A stretch of DNA of 43,715 nt from Chloroflexota bacterium (lineage in GTDB: Bacteria > Chloroflexota > Anaerolineae > Anaerolineales > Villigracilaceae). Where the stretch lies: the NCBI GenBank assembly GCA_016235425.1, contig JACRLC010000105.1:1-43715 (forward strand), in the 5' to 3' direction. This document shows, in pieces, positions 1-7,604 of the stretch. Both the position numbers and the translations under genes were made by a program. How positions within the stretch are numbered: the first letter of the stretch is position 1; each line of letters starts with the position of its first letter. The notes below the pieces were generated by a model, which was given only the letters and a program-made list of their open reading frames with translations, did no database searches and was not told the origin of the DNA.

Positions 1-140
1 TAACAACGGCTTTGCCGAAGGTGTCAATCTGAAAATCAAGATGCTCAACCGACGCGGCTATGGCTATCGCAATTTCGACTCCTTCCGTTTGCATGTCCTA
101 GTCAGTTTTGGCTAGTTCTTACAGCAAAAACGGGAGAGCC
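1..140 (+). mobile_element. Right end of an ISL3-family insertion sequence
   Basis: The last 37 codons of an ISL3-type transposase end at 115 and are followed by a short tail. Read on the minus strand, the tail begins GGCTCTCCCGTTTTTGC, which resembles the GGCTCT-type terminal repeat of ISL3 elements, so the element probably ends at 140. ISL3 elements usually make an 8-bp target duplication, so 141-148 (gttttttg) may be one copy. The left end lies outside the window. The boundary is inferred from the IR-like sequence and from where the neighbouring nuclease loses its own coding sequence. Confidence 0.6.
2..115 (+). CDS. ISL3-family transposase, C-terminal fragment (runs off window)
   Basis: The frame starting at base 2 encodes 37 residues and a TAG stop. 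The tail contains NNGFAEGVNLKIKMLNRRGY and then GYRNFDSFRL, the typical end of the ISL3 DDE transposase domain, where the last catalytic Glu lies in the N-G-x-x-E-G-x-N segment. Transposases of this family are about 400 residues, so some 90 per cent lies upstream of the window. Nothing here shows whether the full gene is intact. Confidence 0.8.
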   Translation, partial: NNGFAEGVNLKIKMLNRRGYGYRNFDSFRLHVLVSFG

Positions 141-919
141 GTTTTTTGCCAAAGCGATTCGCCCAAATTGGGCATACTTGAAACCCGGGCAGGCGTTATT
201 GCATTGCCTGTTTTTGCTTTTGTTGCCGCAGATAAAAATCTCCTGGCAGTTTTTCTCAATGTAGGCGGGCGTTTAATCTTTTCAGCGCCAAACGGGGATT
301 TTGGTATCTTCGCATTCTTCTTTGGCTTTGATGTTTTGGCGTGAATTTTTCGTATTTCCTTTTCCGTTGGTACGTCTCCCCGCTTGACCAGGATTTCAAT
401 CAATTCGCTTGTTAAAACCTGCGCGGTGACGCCTGTCGGATTTAGATACACGTCGAGTGATGTAAGGAATTGGGCATATTCATCACTATCCGAAGGAAAT
501 TCAAAAGATATTCTCGTGGATGCTTCGTAGTTTGTGTAAAGCCCACCGTCTGTCAGATTGCTTGAACCCATGAAAACATCGGCTCTTTTGCCTGTTGCTT
601 CAAACAGGTAAATTTTCGGATGAAAGGTATGTCTCCCGCGCGCATTGTGAAAAAGGATTGAATTGACGCCGAGAGAGTGAATCCGTTTCAACGCTTCGGC
701 AGAAGTTGATTTGACATCGAAGCCGACAACAAGATGGATGCTCGCTCCCCTTGCTTTTGCCTCCAAAATGGCTGGCTTCATTCGTTGTATGGCCTGTGCA
801 TTTGCAAACGCTGAAACAAACCACGCTTTATTGTAGGAAGGGTTTTGTGATAAGAGAAGGCTTTTGATGATTTCTCCCATTTCGAAGTTTGAGGGCTGAA
901 GGACAACGCTGGTTTTCAT
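119..919 (-). CDS. PLD-like nuclease domain protein, 3' end replaced by IS sequence
   Basis: A phospholipase D-like protein of 266 aa if begun at the ATG at 919, which has a GAGG ribosome-binding site 7 nt upstream; an ATG 12 codons earlier has none. It carries H100-x-K102 (HTFHPKIYLF), then GSSNLTDGG (118-126) and YEAS, the H-K-N-E pattern of the BfiI/NgoFVII-type PLD nucleases, which cut or bind DNA rather than lipids. A basic Lys/Pro-rich stretch follows (about 205-245). The last six residues (ALPFLL) and the TAA lie inside the ISL3 terminal sequence, so the original C-terminus has been lost. A TATAAT-like box lies at 978-983 on this strand. Substrate unknown. Confidence 0.7.
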   Translation of the reverse strand: MKTSVVLQPSNFEMGEIIKSLLLSQNPSYNKAWFVSAFANAQAIQRMKPAILEAKARGASIHLVVGFDVKSTSAEALKRIHSLGVNSILFHNARGRHTFHPKIYLFEATGKRADVFMGSSNLTDGGLYTNYEASTRISFEFPSDSDEYAQFLTSLDVYLNPTGVTAQVLTSELIEILVKRGDVPTEKEIRKIHAKTSKPKKNAKIPKSPFGAEKIKRPPTLRKTARRFLSAATKAKTGNAITPARVSSMPNLGESLWQKTALPFLL

Positions 920-1015
920 GTAATGTCCTCGATGTGGATTGTTGAAACCATGCAAGGTCTCAGGGCAAACAAGCCATATTATACGGTTTTTATTGGCGGC
1001 ACTTGAGGTGAATTA

Positions 1016-1034
1016 TTATTCACGCGGTGAATAA
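1016..1034. promoter_or_regulatory. Perfect 8-3-8 palindrome, candidate operator
   Basis: TTATTCAC-gcg-GTGAATAA is a perfect inverted repeat in the gap 920-1088 between the PLD-like gene and the zinc-ribbon gene. It lies about 35 bp upstream of the TATAAT-like box of the PLD gene. Size and symmetry suit a dimeric repressor such as the TetR type. No such regulator is in the window. Confidence 0.35.
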
Positions 1035-1088
1035 CATTTCAAAATATAAACGGGTTACTTCGCGTTCATTGTACGACCTGCATCCTGT

Positions 1089-2435
1089 CTACTTATCATC
1101 CAGCAAATCCGAAAGGAAATCCAACAGGCCGCCAGATTTCTCAGTTTCGGGCGCTTTCGCGGTTTTATCCTGAATATCGCTCGCCGCGTCTCCGCTTTGA
1201 CCGTTGATGAGGACGAGATGTTCGCGGCCGTCGAAGGGGAGTTCGGTCATCCAGACGGGGAGGAGGATGAGTTTGAAGGAGTCAATCACGAGGTTGGCGG
1301 AGGAGGTGTGAATGATCCTCATGCTGTTGAGTGTGTGCGGCAGGTCGCGTTTGGTGAATGCGTAGGCCTGACTGCGCGCGTCGAGTGAGGCGTCGGCCAT
1401 CGGGATGTCGTAGACTTCGGCGGGCCAATCGGCGAGGTAGCGCGGGTCGTACGGCTTGACAGATTTCATGTCAAATTTTGGGATGAGCTTCAGCAGGGGC
1501 GCGGAGAGTTTGCGCGAGGCAGGAAGCGGAAGGTCATCCACCATCACGGGATATTGGTCATTAATGCGAACTGACTCCAATTGCCTCTGTCGCCTGAAAA
1601 TATCGTCCTCATCGTTATCGTATTGAATCATTTCGGCGGTGTAGTCAATTGCGCCGCCGACGTCGAACGTCCAGAGCGGGAGGTAGAGTCCGCGCGGAAG
1701 TTCGACTTTTTTCTCGGGTGTGATTTTATTGCCTTCCACCCATTGGACGAGCTGATGCGTGGCACGCTTCTGGTCAAAGGCGTGCGGGATGATGCCCGTC
1801 GGTGCGAGCAGGTCTTTTGTCTTTTCGAGACTGACCACGTGAGGAGAACCGCAGTACATGCACGCGGCAGAAATCAATTTTGGAGGCAGGATAAATTCGG
1901 AGCCACAACCTTTGCAGTGAAAGACCTGTTCCTGGAGCGGCTTGCCATGTCCCTTCATGGTGGCCATGGCGGTGATGAAATCTTTTTCCTCCGCGTCCGC
2001 GTTTGCGAGGCCGAGTCCCTGATTGCGCGTGCAATATTCGCAGACGAGGGATCCTCCATCGGGTGCGAAGGCCATGCGTCCGCCGCACTTGGGACACATG
2101 AAACGGTCCGCGTCTGCTTTGCGGAGACCTTCGGGAGCAGGAGGCAGTTTATCGGGGTTGATGACTTCGTCTGCCTTGATGGCGCCGTTCAATATTGCGA
2201 GGGCGCGGCGGGCGCGGGCATGACGCAAATCGTGTGACAGGCAATTTTCGAGCGCCTTGCGTTTTTCGGCTGGGTCATCCACGACCTGACTCATCCAGAA
2301 CCAGCCCTCGGCGAGCGCGTCGTGCGCGGACGAGGCGTAGATGGCGCGGTCGAGGTAGCGGCGGGCGACTTCCTTGTTGCCCGTCTTGGCTTCGATAATT
2401 CCACTGCGGAGGAGTTCTTTGGCGAATTCGTCCAT
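1089..2435 (-). CDS. Zinc-ribbon protein with N-terminal TPR-like helices
   Basis: 448 aa, function unknown. Residues 1-90 look like one or two TPR helices (tandem Ala-rich repeats with KEVARRYLDRAI). Two CxxC...CxxC zinc ribbons follow: C114/C117 with C132/C135, and C174/C177 with C192/C195. The C-terminal 240 residues are rich in beta-type segments and contain no recognisable catalytic motif. There is no signal peptide or membrane segment. The ATG is 5 nt after the folP stop, with only a weak SD, so translation is probably coupled to folP. Possibly a scaffold or nucleic-acid binding protein, but this is not shown. Confidence 0.7.
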   Translation of the reverse strand: MDEFAKELLRSGIIEAKTGNKEVARRYLDRAIYASSAHDALAEGWFWMSQVVDDPAEKRKALENCLSHDLRHARARRALAILNGAIKADEVINPDKLPPAPEGLRKADADRFMCPKCGGRMAFAPDGGSLVCEYCTRNQGLGLANADAEEKDFITAMATMKGHGKPLQEQVFHCKGCGSEFILPPKLISAACMYCGSPHVVSLEKTKDLLAPTGIIPHAFDQKRATHQLVQWVEGNKITPEKKVELPRGLYLPLWTFDVGGAIDYTAEMIQYDNDEDDIFRRQRQLESVRINDQYPVMVDDLPLPASRKLSAPLLKLIPKFDMKSVKPYDPRYLADWPAEVYDIPMADASLDARSQAYAFTKRDLPHTLNSMRIIHTSSANLVIDSFKLILLPVWMTELPFDGREHLVLINGQSGDAASDIQDKTAKAPETEKSGGLLDFLSDLLDDK

Positions 2436-2440
2436 GCTGG

Positions 2441-3364
2441 TTATGTCTTTTGGCGAGTGATGGCGTCTGTCATCTTTGCGACGCGTGCAATTTGAAGGAC
2501 ATCATGCACACGAACGATGTCCGCGCCGCGAACGATGCCGACGGCAATCGCGGCGGCTGTCCCTTCCACGCGCTGGTCGGGAGGCAGGTCAAGGGTGAAG
2601 CCGATGAAGGATTTGCGGGAGGGGCCGAGGAGGATGGGATAACCCAGGTCACGGATTTCGTTTAAACGGTTAATCAGATCGAGGTTATGACCAACCGTTT
2701 TACCGAATCCAATTCCGGGGTCCAGAATGATGCGGCTGTCTGGAATGTCGGCAGAATGCGCGAGGGAGACACTGTCCATTAATTCGCGCTTGACATCATC
2801 CATTAAATTTTCATATTCTGAACCAATGTACGCATTGCCCAACTTTTCGCGGACTTCGACGCTGGCGGGGTTGCTGCGGTTGTGCATGAGAATGACGGGA
2901 GCCTGATACGCCGCGGCGACTTTTGCAAGGCCGGGATCGGCGCGTAGTCCCCACACGTCGTTCAAGATATGCGCGCCTGCTTTGAACGCTTCTTCCGCGA
3001 CTTTGGCTTTGTAGGTGTCAATTGAAATCAACGTATCGGGGAAATTTTCCCGCAGGCCGCGAATGACGGGGATGACGCGCTCCATCTCTTCGTCCGCGTT
3101 GACGGGCGCGGAACCGGGGCGGGCGGATTCACCGCCCACGTCGAGGATGTCTGCACCTGCGGCGAGAAATTCACGCGCCTGTGCGATGGACACCCTCACC
3201 CCCGTCCCACCTGTCCCCGTCCTTTGGGGGTCTCCCGAAGGGCGAGGGGAGAGAAGGCCATCCCCAGAAAAACTATCAGGCGTGACATTCAGGATTCCCA
3301 TCACATACGTGCGGGAACCCCAGTCAAATGCGAATTTCCCAACTTGCAATGAGGTGGATTTCAT
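2441..3364 (-). CDS. folP: Dihydropteroate synthase with a repeat-derived loop insertion
   Basis: Condenses 6-hydroxymethyl-dihydropterin diphosphate with p-aminobenzoate in folate synthesis. 307 aa against about 270-285 usually. Diagnostic motifs: MGILNVTPDSFS (22-33), DILDVGGESARPG (72-84), SIDTYK, AHILNDVWG, DPGIGFGKT, GPSRKSFIG and a C-terminal VRVHDV. The excess length is an insertion at about residues 39-58 in mobile loop 1, encoded by 3191-3250, which resembles the intergenic palindromic repeats of this window and stays in frame. folK lies 1.7 kb away on the same strand. No clear SD precedes the ATG; a repeat sits 10 bp upstream. Confidence 0.95.
   Translation of the reverse strand: MKSTSLQVGKFAFDWGSRTYVMGILNVTPDSFSGDGLLSPRPSGDPQRTGTGGTGVRVSIAQAREFLAAGADILDVGGESARPGSAPVNADEEMERVIPVIRGLRENFPDTLISIDTYKAKVAEEAFKAGAHILNDVWGLRADPGLAKVAAAYQAPVILMHNRSNPASVEVREKLGNAYIGSEYENLMDDVKRELMDSVSLAHSADIPDSRIILDPGIGFGKTVGHNLDLINRLNEIRDLGYPILLGPSRKSFIGFTLDLPPDQRVEGTAAAIAVGIVRGADIVRVHDVLQIARVAKMTDAITRQKT
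3191..3250. repeat. REP-like sequence inside folP
   Basis: The stretch begins ccctcacccccgtccc and ends ctcccgaagggcgagggg. This resembles the C- and G-rich arms of the palindromic repeats at 16479 and 40076, although the centre differs. It encodes about 20 Pro/Gly/Arg/Thr-rich residues without a stop in the folP frame. Confidence 0.5.
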
Positions 3365-3374
3365 AAAATAACGA

Positions 3375-3426
3375 TGTCACTGCGGGGAGATTGCTTCGTC
3401 GGGCTATCGCCCTCCTCGCAATGACA
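3375..3426. repeat. Intergenic dispersed repeat with TGTCA/TGACA ends
   Basis: 52 bp bounded by TGTCA and TGACA, with an inner inverted repeat around gggctatcgccc. It fills almost the whole gap between folP and the next gene upstream. Sequences of the type 'cattgcgaggagg...gcaatctccccgc' recur as intergenic repeats in many bacterial genomes (recalled, not searched). Confidence 0.5.
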
Positions 3427-3432
3427 TGGTAT

Positions 3433-3855
3433 TTACGGAATTTGATCCAGCGGACGCGCCAGCCAGGCTTCGGCTGCGTTGATGTCGGTGAAGAGTTTCA
3501 AGGCGGCGGCGGTTTCGGGCAGAGCCAGCGCAGCCACGTCCCGGATGGCCTCGGCCGCTTTTTCGCTTGCCACCACAACCGCCACGCGGATGTTGCGCGC
3601 GGAGGGATCGCTGTTCGCGTCCACAGCCATGCGAATGGCTTTTTCGGGAATGTCTTTCACGGCGCGCAAATCGTAGAGGTTGCGCGTGCGGCGGTCGGCA
3701 TTGAACAGGTGTTCGAGAGCGAAGTCGTGCCAGTGTTGGAGCGTTGCATCGGATAGGTCTGTGAATGTGAGAGTCATGCCCCCGTCGCCGCGGCGGATGA
3801 CTGTGTAGCCGACGCCGGGCACAGGAGTGAAATTGAGCGGTTTGGGTTCGGTCAT
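3433..3855 (-). CDS. STAS/SEC14-like (SpoIIAA-like) small protein
   Basis: 140 aa. The pattern fits the SpoIIAA-like STAS/SEC14 group: a beta strand (GGMTLTFTD), RTRNLYDLRAVKDIPEKAI (about 56-74), a strand VAVVVAS, and a closing helix LFTDINAAEAWL (about 122-133). Members bind small hydrophobic ligands or partner proteins; this one has no assigned role. SD GGAGGCG precedes the ATG, and a TATAAT box lies at 3884-3889 on this strand, so a promoter here may also drive folP and the zinc-ribbon gene. Confidence 0.6.
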   Translation of the reverse strand: MTEPKPLNFTPVPGVGYTVIRRGDGGMTLTFTDLSDATLQHWHDFALEHLFNADRRTRNLYDLRAVKDIPEKAIRMAVDANSDPSARNIRVAVVVASEKAAEAIRDVAALALPETAAALKLFTDINAAEAWLARPLDQIP

Positions 3856-3904
3856 GGGTCGCCTCCAATGGTGATTGAGGAGATTATAACCCAGGCAAAG
3901 GCGG

Positions 3905-4912
3905 CTATTGATGAACCGTGTCAGTCAGGTGGTACCAGATGAAACGCGCCGTTTGACTCCAGTAATCATCCCAGTATGCGTTATCTGATTTTAGAACCCC
4001 ATTAATGGGTGATGGAGGATCAACCATGGGCGCGAATTGGTTTACATCAAAATTGAGAGGCTGTTGAAAATCGGGTATTTTTTCCGGGGCATTGATCTTC
4101 ACAAGGGGTTGGTATTCGATATTCCATGTCTGCGGGCCGTATGATACATCATTGACAATGATGTCAGGGATGTGTATTGTTACCGTCGTGGTGTATACCT
4201 TGTCAACAATTACATGGCAAGTTCCCTCCTTAAGAACTGCAAGGGGATATGCCAGATAGCCATACTCAGGCTGGAAGCGAAGATTTATCGCCTCTTCGAG
4301 GTGATGATCTTTATGGCGAGGAGGGATTTGTTCATTCGACGAGCTCGACAACGTCATTTGTTGAATGGGAAGTTTAACCATCATCCTGTCCCCCGGCAGC
4401 AACCTGTCCCTATACTCATTTGCTGTCAGCATGAGAAGGAAGAGAAGTTCCTCCCGCTTGGCGATTTGCTCCTCCCCATTCAAAACTTCCTGTGAAAAGT
4501 TGCTGACTGGAATTTCGCTGTAGAGAATCTGACTGGCAACTACACCTTCGATCATTTGTGGGCTTATTAACGTCAATGTGATGCGTATGAAATAATCGGT
4601 GCTGATCGGAACATCCACAAATGCGGACCATTTCCTGATCTGTTCTTTTAGCAATTTCAACGATTCGCGCTTGGCAATCAATGCTGGATTATCCCCCGTG
4701 ACAGGAATAGGTCCGCCGCCACCCTGCGCAAATTGATAAATCATGTTGGCTATGGTCGGAGTTGCATTCCGATACAGGTTTGCCTCTTCTGTTGCAGGCG
4801 TGCACACAGGATACGCTGTAGCAGATGCGCTCGAAAAACCGGAATCGCAACCAACCAGGAGGATTAATAACAAAACACATTCCCATTTCCATCGCAAGCT
4901 ATATACTGACAT
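3905..4912 (-). CDS. Predicted lipoprotein of unknown function
   Basis: 335 aa with a lipoprotein signal peptide: charged start, hydrophobic core, then LLVGC with Cys22 as the lipidation site. The exported part has no motif I recognise. It contains a Pro-rich low-complexity region near the C-terminus (about 275-305). SD GAGGG lies 5 nt before the ATG and a TATACT -10 box at 4963-4968. It appears to be monocistronic. No homology is claimed. Confidence 0.6.
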   Translation of the reverse strand: MSVYSLRWKWECVLLLILLVGCDSGFSSASATAYPVCTPATEEANLYRNATPTIANMIYQFAQGGGGPIPVTGDNPALIAKRESLKLLKEQIRKWSAFVDVPISTDYFIRITLTLISPQMIEGVVASQILYSEIPVSNFSQEVLNGEEQIAKREELLFLLMLTANEYRDRLLPGDRMMVKLPIQQMTLSSSSNEQIPPRHKDHHLEEAINLRFQPEYGYLAYPLAVLKEGTCHVIVDKVYTTTVTIHIPDIIVNDVSYGPQTWNIEYQPLVKINAPEKIPDFQQPLNFDVNQFAPMVDPPSPINGVLKSDNAYWDDYWSQTARFIWYHLTDTVHQ

Positions 4913-5016
4913 GAGACCCTCTTGTGAGAACGTATTAACCTACCGCCCTCATCCTTGCAATTAGTATACAACTTTTCCTGTTAATTTGAAATTCCCCCGC
5001 TCAAAATTTTATTCTT

Positions 5017-5038
5017 AGCCGCGTTAGTTGAAGCGGCT
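5017..5038. terminator. Hairpin between folK and the lipoprotein gene
   Basis: AGCCGC-(10 nt)-GCGGCT. On the minus strand it is followed by aagaataaaatttt, so it could end the folK transcript, though the U-tract is poor. The rest of the 155-bp gap holds only the lipoprotein promoter. Confidence 0.4.
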
Positions 5039-5067
5039 GTTTTAGCCCCGTGCAAAGCTTGAGAGGC

Positions 5068-5547
5068 TTATCTTTTAAAAACCTTTATTTCGCTCGTATC
5101 GCACCCCGCCATCAGTTCACTCACAGTCTTCTTGAATTCAGGATGCAACAGATCGGGCGCGATGTCATTCAAGGGGACAAGCACGAAGCCGCGCTCGTGC
5201 AAGCGCGGATGCGGGATGACAAGTTCCGGCGTATCCAGCACGAGGTCGTCGAAGAACAGAATGTCCAGGTCAATCAGGCGCGGGCCGTTTTGAAAATTCG
5301 GAACGCGTCCCAGCGCAAGTTCAAGCCGCTTGAGATGTTTGAGCAGCGGCTCCGGTTCGAGATACGTCTCGACTTTTACCACTTGATTCAAAAACGCACC
5401 CTGCTCGGTGTAGCCCCACGGCGGCGTCTCGTAAACAGGAGATTTTGCCTTCATCGTCATTTGCGGAGGCAGGGCGGCTATCGCGGATTTTAAATTCGCG
5501 ATGCGGCTGCCGAGATTTGTGCCGAGAGCGAGATAGACAGTGTGCAT
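5068..5547 (-). CDS. folK: 2-amino-4-hydroxy-6-hydroxymethyldihydropteridine pyrophosphokinase
   Basis: HPPK transfers pyrophosphate from ATP to 6-hydroxymethyl-dihydropterin, making the substrate of FolP. 159 aa, normal length. Motifs: LALGTNLGSRIANL (6-19), SPVYETPPWGYTEQGAFLNQ, the family signature with Trp, and GPRLIDLDILFFDD with the Mg-binding Asp pair, then IPHPRLHERGFVLVPL. SD GAGGTGG lies upstream of the ATG. No folB or folE is in the window. Confidence 0.95.
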   Translation of the reverse strand: MHTVYLALGTNLGSRIANLKSAIAALPPQMTMKAKSPVYETPPWGYTEQGAFLNQVVKVETYLEPEPLLKHLKRLELALGRVPNFQNGPRLIDLDILFFDDLVLDTPELVIPHPRLHERGFVLVPLNDIAPDLLHPEFKKTVSELMAGCDTSEIKVFKR

Positions 5548-5583
5548 GGTTCCACCTCAAACTTCCGAAGCCTGGCCGGGCAT

Positions 5584-6423
5584 CTAATGCTCGTCGAAGT
5601 GTTCTATGAAATCCGCCACAAGCCATCCCGCGATGATGGGATTTTTGTAATCATCGTCCGACAATTTCTTGATGATCTCAAAAGCGCTCCTGCGGGACTT
5701 CTCGAACTCGGCGAACACATCGGCTTCGCTCCACGATGAATATCTTTCTACCAGCTCCGCATTGAACTTGTCCGTGTCAATATCGTCCGGCTGGAAACCG
5801 GGGTCGCTCCAGACCCCGCTGATCACCTGCAGTCCCTGTTCCCACCAGCCGATGATATGCGCGAGGATGTCTTGAAATCGCGCGAAGCCCTGCTTCTTCA
5901 ACCACCCGGCCTGTCGCTCAGGCGGCATGGAAGTGAACGAAGAAATATAACCCGCCCATTCGTATTCCATCACGTCCTCCATGAGAAAGCGGCTGACGAC
6001 AAATAGATGACCGCGCGCGTGATTGACGACGACCCCCTGCAGCCAATTTTTGATGCGGCGATTCTCAAAAGCCGCTTCATTCATGGACCTCAGGTCTGCC
6101 ACCGTTTTCAAGCGGACTTCCTCGAAATGGGACATGAACCGTTCCCCCTCCCAGGCTTTGTATTTTGCAACGGCCTCGGCGTTGAACACGTCGAAATCAT
6201 ATTTCCTGCGCTCGGTCTCGCGTCCCTCCGCGGTGGCCGATACGATTGGCATTGCCTCCTCCCACCATGCGACGATGTGCGCCAGCAAATCGCGAAAGGA
6301 CTCATAGCCCATGTCGTTTACGCGCTTCATGCCCTCGTCTGTAGGGAGGCTGTTGAATCTTTGGACGCAGGTTCCCCATTCCTTTTCCAGGTAATCAATC
6401 ACGCGCTGTTTGAAGGTGGACAT
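5584..6423 (-). CDS. Tandem ClbS/DfsB-like (DinB-type) four-helix protein
   Basis: 279 aa made of two similar halves. Each has a DLLAHIVAWWEE/DILAHIIGWWEQ helix (about 44-55 and 187-198), a middle xDxFNAExVxxYxxW segment, and an F..R...I/L..L end. This fits the ClbS/DfsB family, whose founder ClbS hydrolyses the colibactin cyclopropane; most relatives have no known substrate. The second half lacks the terminal NHARGHLF-type helix of the first and ends in IEHFDEH. SD GAGGAA. No biosynthetic cluster nearby. Confidence 0.65.
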   Translation of the reverse strand: MSTFKQRVIDYLEKEWGTCVQRFNSLPTDEGMKRVNDMGYESFRDLLAHIVAWWEEAMPIVSATAEGRETERRKYDFDVFNAEAVAKYKAWEGERFMSHFEEVRLKTVADLRSMNEAAFENRRIKNWLQGVVVNHARGHLFVVSRFLMEDVMEYEWAGYISSFTSMPPERQAGWLKKQGFARFQDILAHIIGWWEQGLQVISGVWSDPGFQPDDIDTDKFNAELVERYSSWSEADVFAEFEKSRRSAFEIIKKLSDDDYKNPIIAGWLVADFIEHFDEH

Positions 6424-6433
6424 GGTTCCTCGT

Positions 6434-6535
6434 TTTTACGGAGTCCAAAGCAGTGTCCTGAGCTTGTCGAAGGATCTCCCGACTTTGGATGCTTTCAAAA
6501 GGCCATTCCAACGTCAGGAGACGTTGGAGTCCAAT
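6434..6535. repeat. Palindromic repeat with a second repeat nested in it
   Basis: Left part cggagtccaaag, centre ctcccgactttgg, right part ccaacgtcaggagacgttgg. It matches the architecture of the copy at 29405-29487. Here about 22 bp (agtgtcctgagcttgtcgaa and flank, near 6451-6472) are inserted between the arms; a tgagcttgtcgaagg relative of the insert occurs at 41856. The right arm runs into the 3' end of hom. Confidence 0.6.
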
Positions 6536-7554
6536 TTAACCGCATTCACAAAATCCGCAAAGAGACCATACGCGGTCTCTTCCGGGCCGCCGCGCATTCC
6601 TTCGCGTTCAGACTGGGTGATGGAATAATCGAGGATCACGTCTGTGCGGAGGGCGACGCCGGTGTTGGAGTTCATCATGCCATAAAGCGGCGACGATGAA
6701 TCAACGAGTTCGGGTGCGACGCTTGCATTTACTTTGCCTTCAGCTTTTTCGGCAGAGCAAACCAATTTATATCGTTTGCCCTCAGCTTTGGCTTTGGCAA
6801 TCATTTCAGGCGTGATGCCGCGAATGCCTGTGGGGTTGACTTGTTGCGGGGTCATCGGCGTATCCATCAGCACTGTGACCAGCGCCGCGACCTTGATGGC
6901 CGCGTCCCAGCCGTCCACGTCGTTGGCGGGGTCGGTCTCCGCCACGCCGATGGACTGGCAGAACTTGACCGCGTTCTCGTAGGATTCGCCGTTCTCCATG
7001 CGCGAGAGGATAATATTTGTGGTAGCGTTGAAGATACCTTTGATGGAGGAAAGTTCCGCCAGCGGGAAGGCTTCGCGGAACACCGAGAAGACCGGTGCGC
7101 CGCCCAGCACAGCGGATTCAAATCTGAACTTCCTTCCCTTTGATTCGGCCAGTTTGGTCAACTCGCGGTAACCGTGGACGACGGGGCCTTTGTTGGCGGT
7201 AATGGCGTGCATCCCCAGTTCCAGCGCGGCCCGGATGTGATCGAGCGCGGGCTGGCCGGTCTGCGTGTTGACGGGGGAGTTCTCGAACATGACATCGGCC
7301 TGGGAATGGCGAATCACGTCCAGCGAGTCTTTTACGTCGAGCGTGGAAAGGGGGGTGATATTCTTGAGGTCCATAGCTTTTTGAACGTCGAGTCCATCCG
7401 GGTTTACGGCGAATCCGTGCCTGCCTGTTGAAATGCCGGTGACTGAGTAAGTGATGTTGTATTTCTCTTTCAACGCAGCACGCTTGCGTTCAAGCAAAAG
7501 AGCAAGCGAACGCGCAACGTTTCCAAAACCGATGAAAGCAAGTTTGTAGTGCAT
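6514..7554 (-). CDS. hom: Homoserine dehydrogenase
   Basis: Reduces aspartate semialdehyde to homoserine with NAD(P)H, on the way to threonine and methionine. 346 aa, the short form without an ACT domain. N-terminal Rossmann motif GFGNVA (9-14), ITANKGPVV with the conserved Lys, FESAVLGGAPVFS, and the catalytic GVAETDPANDVDGWDAAIK. The final residues LDSNVS and the TGA are encoded by the arm of the repeat at 6434-6535, so the C-terminus has been remodelled. SD AAGGAGA. Feedback control by an ACT domain on this protein is not possible. Confidence 0.92.
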   Translation of the reverse strand: MHYKLAFIGFGNVARSLALLLERKRAALKEKYNITYSVTGISTGRHGFAVNPDGLDVQKAMDLKNITPLSTLDVKDSLDVIRHSQADVMFENSPVNTQTGQPALDHIRAALELGMHAITANKGPVVHGYRELTKLAESKGRKFRFESAVLGGAPVFSVFREAFPLAELSSIKGIFNATTNIILSRMENGESYENAVKFCQSIGVAETDPANDVDGWDAAIKVAALVTVLMDTPMTPQQVNPTGIRGITPEMIAKAKAEGKRYKLVCSAEKAEGKVNASVAPELVDSSSPLYGMMNSNTGVALRTDVILDYSITQSEREGMRGGPEETAYGLFADFVNAVKLDSNVS

Positions 7555-7604
7555 GGAATCTCCTTGAGTTGACAGTCTCTTTTAAAGTGGCTTCAACTAT
7601 AAAT

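Noticed and set aside
1581-2237. 218-codon open frame on the plus strand over the zinc-ribbon gene
   Set aside because: It is an antisense shadow; the minus-strand frame has two clear zinc ribbons and a coupled start, while the plus frame has no motif or SD.
3191-3250. Frameshift or pseudogene in folP
   Set aside because: All catalytic motifs are in one frame on both sides of the insert and it contains no stop.
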